Assembly (NCBI GenBank): GCA_964568805.1
Contig: CAZMRW010000006.1
Span: 24,683-88,682 of the forward strand
Origin: CAZMRW01 sp964568805
Lineage (GTDB): Bacteria; Pseudomonadota; Gammaproteobacteria; Methylococcales; Methylomonadaceae
Reading direction: 5' to 3'
DNA length: 64,000 nt
The notes under the pieces were generated by a model. The model was not told the origin of the DNA, did not search any database, and saw nothing but the letters and a program-made list of their open reading frames with translations. Position 1 is the first letter of the stretch; each line of letters begins with the position of its first letter. Shown piece by piece: positions 8,183 through 16,337 of the stretch. A program made the translations under genes and the position numbers.

Positions 8183-8535
8183 TAACGGCATAATTCGGTT
8201 AAACCAGGTTGCAACTGTCTTATCCGGCAATGACCAAGCAGTCAGTTTTGTAGCCTTGACAGTATAACCAACAACAACCGGCTTTCCTTCCCAGGATGTG
8301 GGGACATCTTCAAAATCGATGATTCGACTGTCGACAAGCCCGGTCAGACCGGCTAAATTCAAATAGCAAAGGCATTCCAGTTAGTCAGTCAAATCGCATC
8401 GAACTGCCGATGTTTTTGAAAAAAAATGATTGCAAAGACATTATCCATTCGTGAATGCGATTCCTTTCGGCGAATACAGAGTCCATGCAGGATGGGTATA
8501 ATAGCCGTCTACCCTGCCCTATTCGCCGATTCCCC
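8183..8535. other. Intergenic region before the ABC exporter
   Basis: No supported gene. A perfect TATAAT at 8497-8502 could be a -10 element for the exporter; the matching -35 (ATACAG, 17 bases upstream) is poor. An open minus-strand frame (8042-8362) starts with TTG, overlaps the PilZ gene and shows no recognisable domain. Confidence 0.4.
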
Positions 8536-10365
8536 ATGCCGTACCGAACCCAAAGATCTGATCATCGCCGCGCAGCAGACGCTCCTCATTTGCCTACCGG
8601 CATAGTCCGTTTCATGCTTTACTGTCTATCCCCGTTTCGAGGATTACTGCTGCTAATGCTGTTATTTGAAACAGGACAGGCCGCGGGAAATATACTGGTG
8701 CCCTATGCCATCAAAACCATTATGGATGGCGTCTCGCATCCGGTTGCAGGCAGGTCCGTGCTTGAACACCTGCAACAGCCGCTATTGCTGCTGGCCGGAC
8801 TGATTCTTGCGGAAATAGTGTTCAGCCGGGCCAGTGGCGCCGTTTTAATTATTATTGGACCCCGGCTTCGGCAACGAACAACCCAATCCATGTATGCGTA
8901 TTTGCAGTACCATTCGGCCCGCTTCTTCAGCGAACATTTTGCCGGCTCTCTGGCCCATCGCATCAGCGAAACGGCGATGAGCATTAATCATACGGTCTGG
9001 TCGATGCTCTGCGATTTCTGGCCCATCACGGTCACTTTCACTGTGTCCATCGCATTGTTATTAGGCGTCCATCAGGGATTGGGATTGTTCGTTGCCGTCT
9101 GGGTGCTGCTTTATGTGGCGGTTTCCTACTGGCTGGCGTCGCGATGCCAACGCTATGCCCAAAACTACGCCGCCATGCGAAGTCTGGTCAACGGCAAAAT
9201 CGTCGATTCGGTAACCAACATACTCAACGCCAAGCTATTCGCCCGACTGAATTTTGAGAGGAACTATCTAAACTGTTTTCTTGAAACCGAAGTAAAAGCC
9301 GCGAGAAGCACGTTCTGGTATATGGAGCGGGTACGCTGGTTCCAGTTTATCTCGGCCGCCGCCCTCAAACTGGGTACGATCTATTACGCCCTGACCCTTT
9401 GGGACGCAGGCCTGATCGGTGTCGGCGACTTTACCATGAGTGCAGGACTGGCCCTGCTGATCATCGGCGATGCCCGCAATCTTTCCCGGCGTTTTCTCGA
9501 GTTTTTCGAATATGTGGGCAATATCGCCAATGGCATCGATACCATCGTCAAACCGCATGAAATTATCGACATCCCCAATGCCAAAACCCTGAAGGTCTCC
9601 GAAGGACGCCTTGAATTCCGCAATGTCTGTTTCAGCTACGATAGCGGCCGGCCTGTGTTTCAAAATCTGAATGTCGTGATCGAACCGGGCCAGCGAGTGG
9701 GTCTGGTGGGGTTTTCGGGCTCGGGGAAATCCACTTTTGTCGGACTGGTGCTGCGTAATTATGAGCCGCAAAAGGGACAAATTTTAATAGACGATACCGA
9801 CATCGCTCTGGTCTCGCAAGATTCCCTGCATCAGCATGTGAGTCTGATCCCTCAGGATCCCGCCTTATTTCACCGGAGCCTGAAAGAAAACATAGGTTAT
9901 GGACGCCCCGAGGCCGATGAAAGGCAGATCATCAATGCCGCTAAACTGGCCCATGCCGACGAATTTATCCAAACCATGCCGGAGGCTTACGAATCGCTGG
10001 TGGGCGAGCGCGGCGTCAAACTATCGGGCGGACAACGCCAGCGCATCGCTATTGCCCGCGTCATGCTCAAGGACGCGCCGATACTGATCCTGGATGAAGC
10101 GACGTCCAGCCTGGATTCGATTACCGAAAAAACCATCCAGGAAAACCTGGATCAGGCCATGGGCCGCAAAACAGTCATCGCCATTGCACACCGGCTTTCC
10201 ACGATTGCTCATCTCGACCGGATTCTGGTGTTCGATCAAGGGCGTATCGTCGAAGACGGTACCCATGAAGACCTGCTGGCCCGTAATGGCTTTTACTATC
10301 GTTTATGGAGCATGCAGGCAGGCGGTTTTTTACCGGATAGGACTCCTGAACTACCCGCCTCTTAA
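8536..10365 (+). CDS. ABC exporter, fused transmembrane and ATPase domains (MsbA/ABCB type)
   Basis: A half-transporter with an N-terminal six-helix membrane domain and a C-terminal ATPase. The ATPase has Walker A GFSGSGKST (about 393-401), signature LSGGQRQRIAIAR (about 496) and Walker B ILILDEATSSLD (about 516), then the switch histidine in AIAHRLST. It would work as a homodimer exporting a lipid, peptide or drug-like compound; the substrate cannot be inferred. The frame is open from 8455 (636 residues), but a TATAAT at 8497 and the lack of any ribosome site upstream favour ATG 8536 (609 residues). The start remains uncertain. It stands alone on the plus strand, convergent with the glucokinase operon. 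Confidence 0.88.
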   Translation: MPYRTQRSDHRRAADAPHLPTGIVRFMLYCLSPFRGLLLLMLLFETGQAAGNILVPYAIKTIMDGVSHPVAGRSVLEHLQQPLLLLAGLILAEIVFSRASGAVLIIIGPRLRQRTTQSMYAYLQYHSARFFSEHFAGSLAHRISETAMSINHTVWSMLCDFWPITVTFTVSIALLLGVHQGLGLFVAVWVLLYVAVSYWLASRCQRYAQNYAAMRSLVNGKIVDSVTNILNAKLFARLNFERNYLNCFLETEVKAARSTFWYMERVRWFQFISAAALKLGTIYYALTLWDAGLIGVGDFTMSAGLALLIIGDARNLSRRFLEFFEYVGNIANGIDTIVKPHEIIDIPNAKTLKVSEGRLEFRNVCFSYDSGRPVFQNLNVVIEPGQRVGLVGFSGSGKSTFVGLVLRNYEPQKGQILIDDTDIALVSQDSLHQHVSLIPQDPALFHRSLKENIGYGRPEADERQIINAAKLAHADEFIQTMPEAYESLVGERGVKLSGGQRQRIAIARVMLKDAPILILDEATSSLDSITEKTIQENLDQAMGRKTVIAIAHRLSTIAHLDRILVFDQGRIVEDGTHEDLLARNGFYYRLWSMQAGGFLPDRTPELPAS

Positions 10366-10405
10366 CTAAGACGAATTTGCGCGCGGAATTGCCCTTAATA
10401 AATAT

Positions 10406-11410
10406 CTACTCAGTAACCTTGATCCGTTTTAACTTTTTTGCACCGTAATTCATCGCCCCTAATAGTGCAACCTCGGTATTAATGCAGACTTTCACAGGAA
10501 TTCCTTGCAGGATCGACCGGTATCGGCCTTTGGCTAGATAACCCTGCATAAAATCGCCCTTGCTCAAAATCGGCAATATCTTCGCGGCAATGCCGCCAGC
10601 CAGATAAATGCCGGCATAAGGCAGGCATTTAAGCGCCAGGTTTCCGGATTCCGCACCATAGATACTGCAAAACAGCGTGACCGCGGCGACTGCCAGCGGA
10701 TCAGTTCCCTCGACAGCGGCTTCGCCGATCACTGCCGCCGGATCGCGATCGATCATTTGTTGCTCCGTCGCCGGCAGTAACGGCGCAAATCCGGCTTGTT
10801 TCAGAAACTGATAAATATTGACCAGGCCTTCTCCGGATAGAAGGCGCTCATAACTGACATGGTCAGGATATTTTTCCCGCAGGTGTCTGAGCAAGTCTAT
10901 TTGCTGGTCACTGGTAGGTGCAAAATCGCCATGTCCGCCTTCGGTGGCAATCACCTGATAGTCTTCACCATGCCAGGCGATGATCGCCTCGCCTAAGCCG
11001 GTGCCCGCTGCCAGCACGGCGATATTGCCTTGCCGTTGTTCAGCGTCAGGGTTTAATTCAATAAATTCCTGCCCAGGCAGTGCGATGATCCCCCATGCTG
11101 TTGCCTCCAGATCATTCAGCAACCAGACCTGTTCAGTTCCTACGCATCCGCCGATTTCGTTTCTCCGCAATAGCCACGGTAAATTGGTGGTTTCGCAATC
11201 ACCGTTGACGATTGGCCCGGCGACGCCGATACAGACAGCTGTAATCTGTTCGCGGCTGATATCGCCGAGAAATAACTCAAGTAACGAAATAAATGACTGA
11301 AATTTTTGGCTGGGAAAAATCTGTTTTTGGACACAGACCCATTGGTTGGCTTCTTCAACATACAGCGCCAGGATGGTTTTGGTTCCGCCGATATCGCCCG
11401 CCAGTATCAT
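10406..11410 (-). CDS. glk: Glucokinase
   Basis: A 334-residue ROK/glucokinase-type enzyme making glucose 6-phosphate from glucose and ATP in the cytoplasm. The N-terminal MILAGDIGGTKTILALY is the ATP-phosphate motif; TNLPWLL, WLLNDLEATAWGI (catalytic Asp) and AAGTGLGEA, and near the C-terminus YLAGGIAAKILP, follow the glucokinase family order. Length is close to the usual 320-335. The start codon overlaps the end of the DUF411 gene by four bases, implying coupled translation behind an unrelated-looking partner. In an organism feeding on one-carbon compounds the enzyme would serve glycogen or sucrose turnover, which is an inference. Confidence 0.93.
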   Translation of the reverse strand: MILAGDIGGTKTILALYVEEANQWVCVQKQIFPSQKFQSFISLLELFLGDISREQITAVCIGVAGPIVNGDCETTNLPWLLRRNEIGGCVGTEQVWLLNDLEATAWGIIALPGQEFIELNPDAEQRQGNIAVLAAGTGLGEAIIAWHGEDYQVIATEGGHGDFAPTSDQQIDLLRHLREKYPDHVSYERLLSGEGLVNIYQFLKQAGFAPLLPATEQQMIDRDPAAVIGEAAVEGTDPLAVAAVTLFCSIYGAESGNLALKCLPYAGIYLAGGIAAKILPILSKGDFMQGYLAKGRYRSILQGIPVKVCINTEVALLGAMNYGAKKLKRIKVTE

Positions 11411-11877
11411 TGATCACCTTTATGATAACTGTTGAAAATCTGGAAATGCTTTTCCTTGTCAAAGCTCATGACGTCATAAGGAGGTTTGGCATCGCCCATC
11501 TCCATGCCGGGGCTGCCGGTGACCATACCGGGAACCGCAAGGCCAACTATCTTGGGTTTGTCAGATAAAAGTTTTTTGATGTCATCGGCCGGCACATGTC
11601 CTTCCACAACATAACCGTCAACCAGGGCAGTATGGCAGGAAGCCATTTCTTTTGGAACGCCGTATTTATCTTTGATCACCTGCATGTCATCAGTGACGAT
11701 GTCTTGGACATTGAAATTATTTTGTTTCATATGTTGAATCCACTTCCCGCAGCAACTGCAGGTAGGGCTGCGGTAAACAGTGATATCAACCGGTTTTTCT
11801 GCCGTAACGCTTTCGGCACGAAGATCAGGATGAAGGACGAGCAAACCGGTAATAAAAAGTAATTTCAGGAAATTCAT
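11407..11877 (-). CDS. DUF411 metal-binding protein, periplasmic
   Basis: A 156-residue protein with a signal peptide (LLFITGLLVLHPDLRA) followed by the DUF411 domain. The domain carries the thioredoxin-like PTCSCCGKW and the later conserved segments YGVPKEMASCHTALVDGY, EGHVPADDIKKLL and GLAVPGMVTGSPGMEMG. Family members are found in copper-resistance settings and are thought to bind metal through the CxCC cysteines. No other copper gene is adjacent; instead it is coupled to glk by a four-base overlap. It probably acts in the periplasm, and a specific role is not established by the sequence. Confidence 0.85.
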   Translation of the reverse strand: MNFLKLLFITGLLVLHPDLRAESVTAEKPVDITVYRSPTCSCCGKWIQHMKQNNFNVQDIVTDDMQVIKDKYGVPKEMASCHTALVDGYVVEGHVPADDIKKLLSDKPKIVGLAVPGMVTGSPGMEMGDAKPPYDVMSFDKEKHFQIFNSYHKGDQ

Positions 11878-12005
11878 AATTGCAGCCTCTTGTTTTAAAT
11901 AAACGCTTCATTGTTGGACGTTCGACATTCAACATGCTGCCTCAGAAGCATTGCCGAAATGTCAGCAGCATAAAATTAGGGATGATCGCTATGACGGATT
12001 ACCTG

Positions 12006-13076
12006 TCAGGCCTTGTGATATAACGGACTGAATTCGTGAACCGCATCGACCATCGCTTTTACATGTTCAGGATTAACATCAGGCAATATACCATGGCCGA
12101 GATTAAACACATGACCTGACCCGCTACCGTATTTCTGTAAAATGGATTTAACCTTTTCTCTGATAATGTCCGGGCGTGCATAGAGTGCGACAGGATCCAT
12201 ATTTCCCTGAAACGCAACTTGATCACCCACTCTGGCGCGAGCTTGCTGTATATCCGTTTGCCAATCCAGACCCAGGGCATCATAACCCGCATCGGCCATT
12301 GCCTCCAGCCACTGGCCGCCGCCCTTGGTAAACAGTATGGTTGGAATCTGCTGTCCACCCGCGGGTTCTGTTTTAAGCAATGATCTAACTTGTTTGGAGT
12401 AATACAGGGAAAACTCTAGGTAATCTTCGGAAGTCAGAATTCCGCCCCAGGTATCAAACAACATCACCGCCTGAGCGCCGGCCGAAATCTGGGCATTTAA
12501 ATAAGCCGCCACGGATTGCGCCAATTTATCGAGCATGCTATGCATTAATTTAGGCTGCTCGTACATCAAGGCTTTAACTTTTTGAAAACTCTTGCTGCTG
12601 CCGCCTTCGACCATATAAGTTGCCAGCGTCCAGGGACTGCCGGAAAAGCCGATTAACGGTACGCTACCGTGCAATTCCTTCCGAATTAATCGAACGGCAT
12701 CGGTCACGTAACGCAACTCCGCCTCAGGGTCCGGAACCGGCAATTTATCGATATCCGCTGCGGTTCGCACCGGCTTGTCAAATTTGGGCCCTTCTCCTTC
12801 TGTAAAATAAAGGCCCAGGCCCATGGCATCCGGTATCGTCAATATATCGGAAAACAAAATGGCTGCATCAAAAGCAAAGCGCCTTAAAGGCTGCAGCGTG
12901 ACTTCACAGGCTAATTCGGGATTCGTGCACAGATTTAAGAAACTCCCCGCCTGTTCCCTAACTTGTTTGTATTCGGGTAAATATCTTCCGGCCTGACGCA
13001 TCATCCATACCGGGGTTCGCTCAACGGGCTGTTTTAACAGGGCTCTAATCAATGTGTCGTTTTTAATTACGGTCAT
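12006..13076 (-). CDS. hemE: Uroporphyrinogen decarboxylase
   Basis: The 356-residue enzyme removes the four acetate carboxyls of uroporphyrinogen III to give coproporphyrinogen III in heme synthesis. The N-terminal signature PVWMMRQAGRYLPEY supplies the substrate-binding arginines. LFSDILTIPDAMGLG carries the catalytic Asp, and GFSGSPWTLATYMVEGG and FNLGHGILPDVNPEHVKAMV are also diagnostic. Length is as expected (about 354). It lies 106 bp downstream of the damX-like gene on the same strand and 128 bp before the DUF411 gene, so it may be the tail of the aro unit or have its own promoter. Confidence 0.97.
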   Translation of the reverse strand: MTVIKNDTLIRALLKQPVERTPVWMMRQAGRYLPEYKQVREQAGSFLNLCTNPELACEVTLQPLRRFAFDAAILFSDILTIPDAMGLGLYFTEGEGPKFDKPVRTAADIDKLPVPDPEAELRYVTDAVRLIRKELHGSVPLIGFSGSPWTLATYMVEGGSSKSFQKVKALMYEQPKLMHSMLDKLAQSVAAYLNAQISAGAQAVMLFDTWGGILTSEDYLEFSLYYSKQVRSLLKTEPAGGQQIPTILFTKGGGQWLEAMADAGYDALGLDWQTDIQQARARVGDQVAFQGNMDPVALYARPDIIREKVKSILQKYGSGSGHVFNLGHGILPDVNPEHVKAMVDAVHEFSPLYHKA

Positions 13077-13182
13077 TAGCTTAAGATGGTTCAGGATTGA
13101 ATAGGATGTACAGGTATTGCCGCTTGCTTGTCGATGGCTAACGTGTCGGCATTAACAAATTAGCCAATGGATAATAAACCGT

Positions 13183-14676
13183 TCACTCGTTTGCTGGCGC
13201 CAGTCTTGATTCGCTGTTGATGGCGCTAATTTTCCTCGTTAACGACTTTCGGAATTCGGGGGGCAAGCTTTGTTTTATTTTATTGGCAGCCCCGGCATTG
13301 GTAAACGTTCCATATAGCAATACAAACTTTTCCTTGCCATTCAGCCGCCTTCTTACATATCTGAAATTCTGCCGTAAAGCCGGGTATTTCTTCATGACAT
13401 CCTGAATGGATTGCCGTTTGGATAATACCATCAGCTGCAGTGTGTAATTATTTTCCGGTTGTGACGATAGCCAGAGAGAGGCATCATCCTCGGCAGTTGC
13501 ATCGGCTGCTTTTTCGTCGGGAGATGAAAGTTCTCCTGCCGGCTGCTTTATGTCTTCGTTTAATTCAGGATTTTCAGAAAATGATTGTTCTTTCATATCC
13601 TGATTTTGCTTATCACCGTTGTCCGGGCCCATAACGGGTTCCGGCATGTCCAAGGAATGTTTATCCGAAGCGGCCAGTGTCACATCTGAGGCGGAACCGC
13701 TCTCCTGCTGCGGCGTCAACACGTCATCAATATTGAGGTAAACGTATTCAGGATCTTTATTGATTATTTCATTCATGGGAATGACAAGAAAAACCTGGTC
13801 AAGATTAAGATCGAGCGCCTTCGGCGCCGCCGCGACCGGCACCTGGGGGGTTGTCATGGTCTGTCTCGAGGAAAGCCATTGAACTGCAAGCGCCGTCACG
13901 ACAAGGGCGGCAACAGCCATAACAAGAATCCTGGTTGGATTTTCGTCATGCTTGCGTTGAGGTAACCCGGAAAATTCGGCGATGATTTTTGCAGGAATAC
14001 CGTGTGTCCGTCGATAAATATCCGCTATCACGCTTTCAGATTGGAAATCGGCTGGCATGCCAGTAGCTGACGCAGTTGCCAAATGCTGTAAAAATTTACC
14101 ACATTGTTCTTCGGAAAACGGAGGAAGTTCAACAATGTGGCAATCATCAATAACCTGATCCGATTTGTATTTCAGATATAATTGGTCGTGAGTTAAGGCG
14201 AAAATCACCCTCAAATTGGGGTTCCGTTCAGTATAGCGAATGACCGCAGTCATCAGACCGGGTGCTAAAGAGCCGGCGTTATCAATAATCAAAACATTTT
14301 TTTTGAGCGGGTTTCCCTGCTCTCCATAATCCTTTGTAAATATCCGTTGGACGTTATCGGATTTATCCTGCTTTGCCGCCTTAGTTAAATGCTCTTTTAT
14401 CTTGTCTAAATTGAGTTCTATATTACCCTCTATAAGACAATAGATGCATGAGGCTGTATCATGATTCTGTAATATTTTAAGAAGTCCGGTCTTTCCGATG
14501 CCTTCCGGGCCGCATACAATAATGGAATCAGCAGAATTGGTAATTAGATGGACCAATAAATCCAGCACTTGCGTGCGTTCCTCAGTCATCAAAAAATGAA
14601 TCGGCGTCCCTGTATTGCTGCTCCAAATTTTATTTACATGACGGGAGTAGGTATCAATTTCTACCATAAGTCTCAA
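13183..14676 (-). CDS. damX: DamX-like cell-division protein: ATPase, membrane helix and SPOR domain
   Basis: This 497-residue protein has three parts. An N-terminal AAA-type ATPase has Walker A CGPEGIGKTG near residue 60 and Walker B NVLIIDNAG. A single membrane helix follows (ILVMAVAALVVTALAVQWL, about residues 250-270). An acidic linker leads to a C-terminal SPOR domain (NNYTLQLMVLSKRQS onward) of the kind that binds denuded peptidoglycan at division sites. It follows aroB with a 23-base overlap, the canonical aroK-aroB-damX order. The start could be ATG 14676 or ATG 14667 (MVEID). Unlike E. coli DamX, which lacks an obvious complete P-loop, the ATPase motifs here look intact. Confidence 0.8.
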   Translation of the reverse strand: MRLMVEIDTYSRHVNKIWSSNTGTPIHFLMTEERTQVLDLLVHLITNSADSIIVCGPEGIGKTGLLKILQNHDTASCIYCLIEGNIELNLDKIKEHLTKAAKQDKSDNVQRIFTKDYGEQGNPLKKNVLIIDNAGSLAPGLMTAVIRYTERNPNLRVIFALTHDQLYLKYKSDQVIDDCHIVELPPFSEEQCGKFLQHLATASATGMPADFQSESVIADIYRRTHGIPAKIIAEFSGLPQRKHDENPTRILVMAVAALVVTALAVQWLSSRQTMTTPQVPVAAAPKALDLNLDQVFLVIPMNEIINKDPEYVYLNIDDVLTPQQESGSASDVTLAASDKHSLDMPEPVMGPDNGDKQNQDMKEQSFSENPELNEDIKQPAGELSSPDEKAADATAEDDASLWLSSQPENNYTLQLMVLSKRQSIQDVMKKYPALRQNFRYVRRRLNGKEKFVLLYGTFTNAGAANKIKQSLPPEFRKSLTRKISAINSESRLAPANE

Positions 14677-15736
14677 GCGTCAATTCTAGTAATTCTTGCT
14701 CAACGTAAACAGGCAACGTCGCTAATCCTATTTTTTCCAAAAGTATCAGCCTGATCTTACCGTCGAGGTTCTTTTTGTCGACCGCCATTAAATCAAGAAA
14801 TTGTTTAGGACTCAATGAAAGCGGCGGTTTCACTGGCAAATTGGTTTTTTCGATTAATCTGATAATTCTTTCCACGTCTTCATCAGTTAACCAGCCTTTT
14901 CTTCTTGACAGATCGGCAGCCTGGCAGATGCCGATGGCGATCGCTTCACCATGCAGATAAGCGCCGTAACCCGCTCCGGTTTCTATTGCATGCCCAAAGG
15001 TATGGCCTAAATTCAATGTGGCTCTGATCCCGGTCTCGGTTTCATCCTGAGCAACTATTTCGGCTTTATTCAAGCATGAACGCTCAATGGCGAATGCCAG
15101 CGCGTCTTTGTCCCTGGTCAGCAAAGCTTCGATATTCAGTTCCAGCCAGGTAAAAAATTCAGCATCCCTGATCAATCCATATTTAATGACTTCCGCGAGC
15201 CCCGCCGATAACTGCCGGTCATCCAGCGTATCCAGGACATCCGCATCGGCTATTACGCATTGCGGCTGATAAAAAGCGCCAATCATGTTCTTGCCCAAAG
15301 GATGATTCACGCCGGTTTTACCGCCAACGGATGAATCCACTTGCGCCAACAATGTGGTTGGTATTTGTATAAATGCAATTCCACGCTGATAACAGGCCGC
15401 CGCAAATCCGCCCATATCACCGATGACCCCCCCGCCCAGTGCAATTAAAGTAGCATTCCGGCTAAACTTGCTCGTTAGCAATGTATCAAAAATCCGGGAG
15501 ACATAATCCAGCGTTTTAAATTGTTCCCCATCCGGCAGGATGGTTGTTTCAATAGAATATTCCTGCAAATTCCTGATAAGCGCATCCAGATACAAGGGCG
15601 CGACAGTTTCGTTTGAAACGATCAGTACCTGTTTGGAGTTGATATGTTTTTTATAAAGGTCTGATTGCTCCAGTAATTTTGAACCGATGTAAATCGGGTA
15701 ACTTCGGTCACCTAACTCTACGTTTAATGTTTTCAT
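14654..15736 (-). CDS. aroB: 3-dehydroquinate synthase
   Basis: The 360-residue enzyme converts DAHP to 3-dehydroquinate, the second step of the shikimate pathway, using NAD and a divalent metal. It shows ILPDGEQFKTLDYV, the nucleotide-binding ALGGGVIGDMGGFAA, and the substrate-binding TTLLAQVDSSVGGKTGVNH. The metal ligands lie in DETETGIRATLNLGHTFGH and the HGEAIAIG segment. It follows aroK by only five bases and overlaps the damX-like gene, so these three genes form one unit. Length matches the family. Confidence 0.97.
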   Translation of the reverse strand: MKTLNVELGDRSYPIYIGSKLLEQSDLYKKHINSKQVLIVSNETVAPLYLDALIRNLQEYSIETTILPDGEQFKTLDYVSRIFDTLLTSKFSRNATLIALGGGVIGDMGGFAAACYQRGIAFIQIPTTLLAQVDSSVGGKTGVNHPLGKNMIGAFYQPQCVIADADVLDTLDDRQLSAGLAEVIKYGLIRDAEFFTWLELNIEALLTRDKDALAFAIERSCLNKAEIVAQDETETGIRATLNLGHTFGHAIETGAGYGAYLHGEAIAIGICQAADLSRRKGWLTDEDVERIIRLIEKTNLPVKPPLSLSPKQFLDLMAVDKKNLDGKIRLILLEKIGLATLPVYVEQELLELTLETYGRN

Positions 15737-15741
15737 CTTTA

Positions 15742-16266
15742 TTAACGTTTGACTGCCTTATATTGTTCCAGGATACGATTAACAACCACTTTGCTCGGCA
15801 TATTGCCTGTATCTATTTTAAAATCAGCGCAAGCTAAATAAAGCGGCTCACGCTCTTCGAACAATCTTTCCAAGCGTTCTCTAGGATTATTTGTTTTCAG
15901 CAGGGGCCGTTGCGTATCCCGGCGAGTCCTTTCCAGTATTCTAGTAACTGAACATTGCAAATAAACTATAAAACCATTTTCCTTCAATAGTTTGCGATTG
16001 TCTTCCGACAAGATGGCGCCGCCGCCGGTGGCCAGCACGATCCCTTTCATTTGCGTTAATTGCCTGATCATTTTCTTCTCCCGATCCCTGAATCCTGCCT
16101 CGCCTTCAAATTCAAAAATAGTCGGTATATCAACGCCGGTACTTTCCTCTATAGCCTTGTCGCTGTCATAAAACGGCAATTTAAGCGATTTCGCCAATTG
16201 TCGCCCTATGGTTGTTTTGCCTGCCCCCATAAGGCCGATTAAATAGATATTCTCCGTTTGCTTCAT
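15742..16266 (-). CDS. aroK: Shikimate kinase
   Basis: The 174-residue P-loop kinase phosphorylates shikimate at the 3-hydroxyl. Visible are Walker A LMGAGKTTIGRQLA, the shikimate-binding DSDKAIEESTG, EGEAGFRDREKKMI and LATGGGAIL, and the lid region RTRRDTQRPLL. It starts the aroK-aroB-damX run. A strong terminator hairpin separates it from pilQ upstream, so it probably has its own promoter or depends on read-through. Confidence 0.97.
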   Translation of the reverse strand: MKQTENIYLIGLMGAGKTTIGRQLAKSLKLPFYDSDKAIEESTGVDIPTIFEFEGEAGFRDREKKMIRQLTQMKGIVLATGGGAILSEDNRKLLKENGFIVYLQCSVTRILERTRRDTQRPLLKTNNPRERLERLFEEREPLYLACADFKIDTGNMPSKVVVNRILEQYKAVKR

Positions 16267-16293
16267 GCATTGCTCAGTAAAATTTTAGGCATT

Positions 16294-16320
16294 AAAAAGG
16301 GGGCATTATGCCCCCTTTTT
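16294..16320. terminator. Bidirectional intrinsic terminator between pilQ and aroK
   Basis: AAAAAGGGGGCAT, one central T and ATGCCCCCTTTTT make a nearly perfect palindrome, 18 bases after the pilQ stop and 28 bases before the aroK start. G-C stems flanked by A and T runs allow termination in both directions. It closes the pilMNOPQ operon. Confidence 0.9.
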
Positions 16321-16337
16321 GCTTCAAGTTGAAGTGA

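Noticed and set aside
8042..8362. Minus-strand open frame of 106 codons overlapping the PilZ gene
   Set aside because: It starts with TTG, has no ribosome site or known domain, and half of it lies antisense to a clear PilZ gene.
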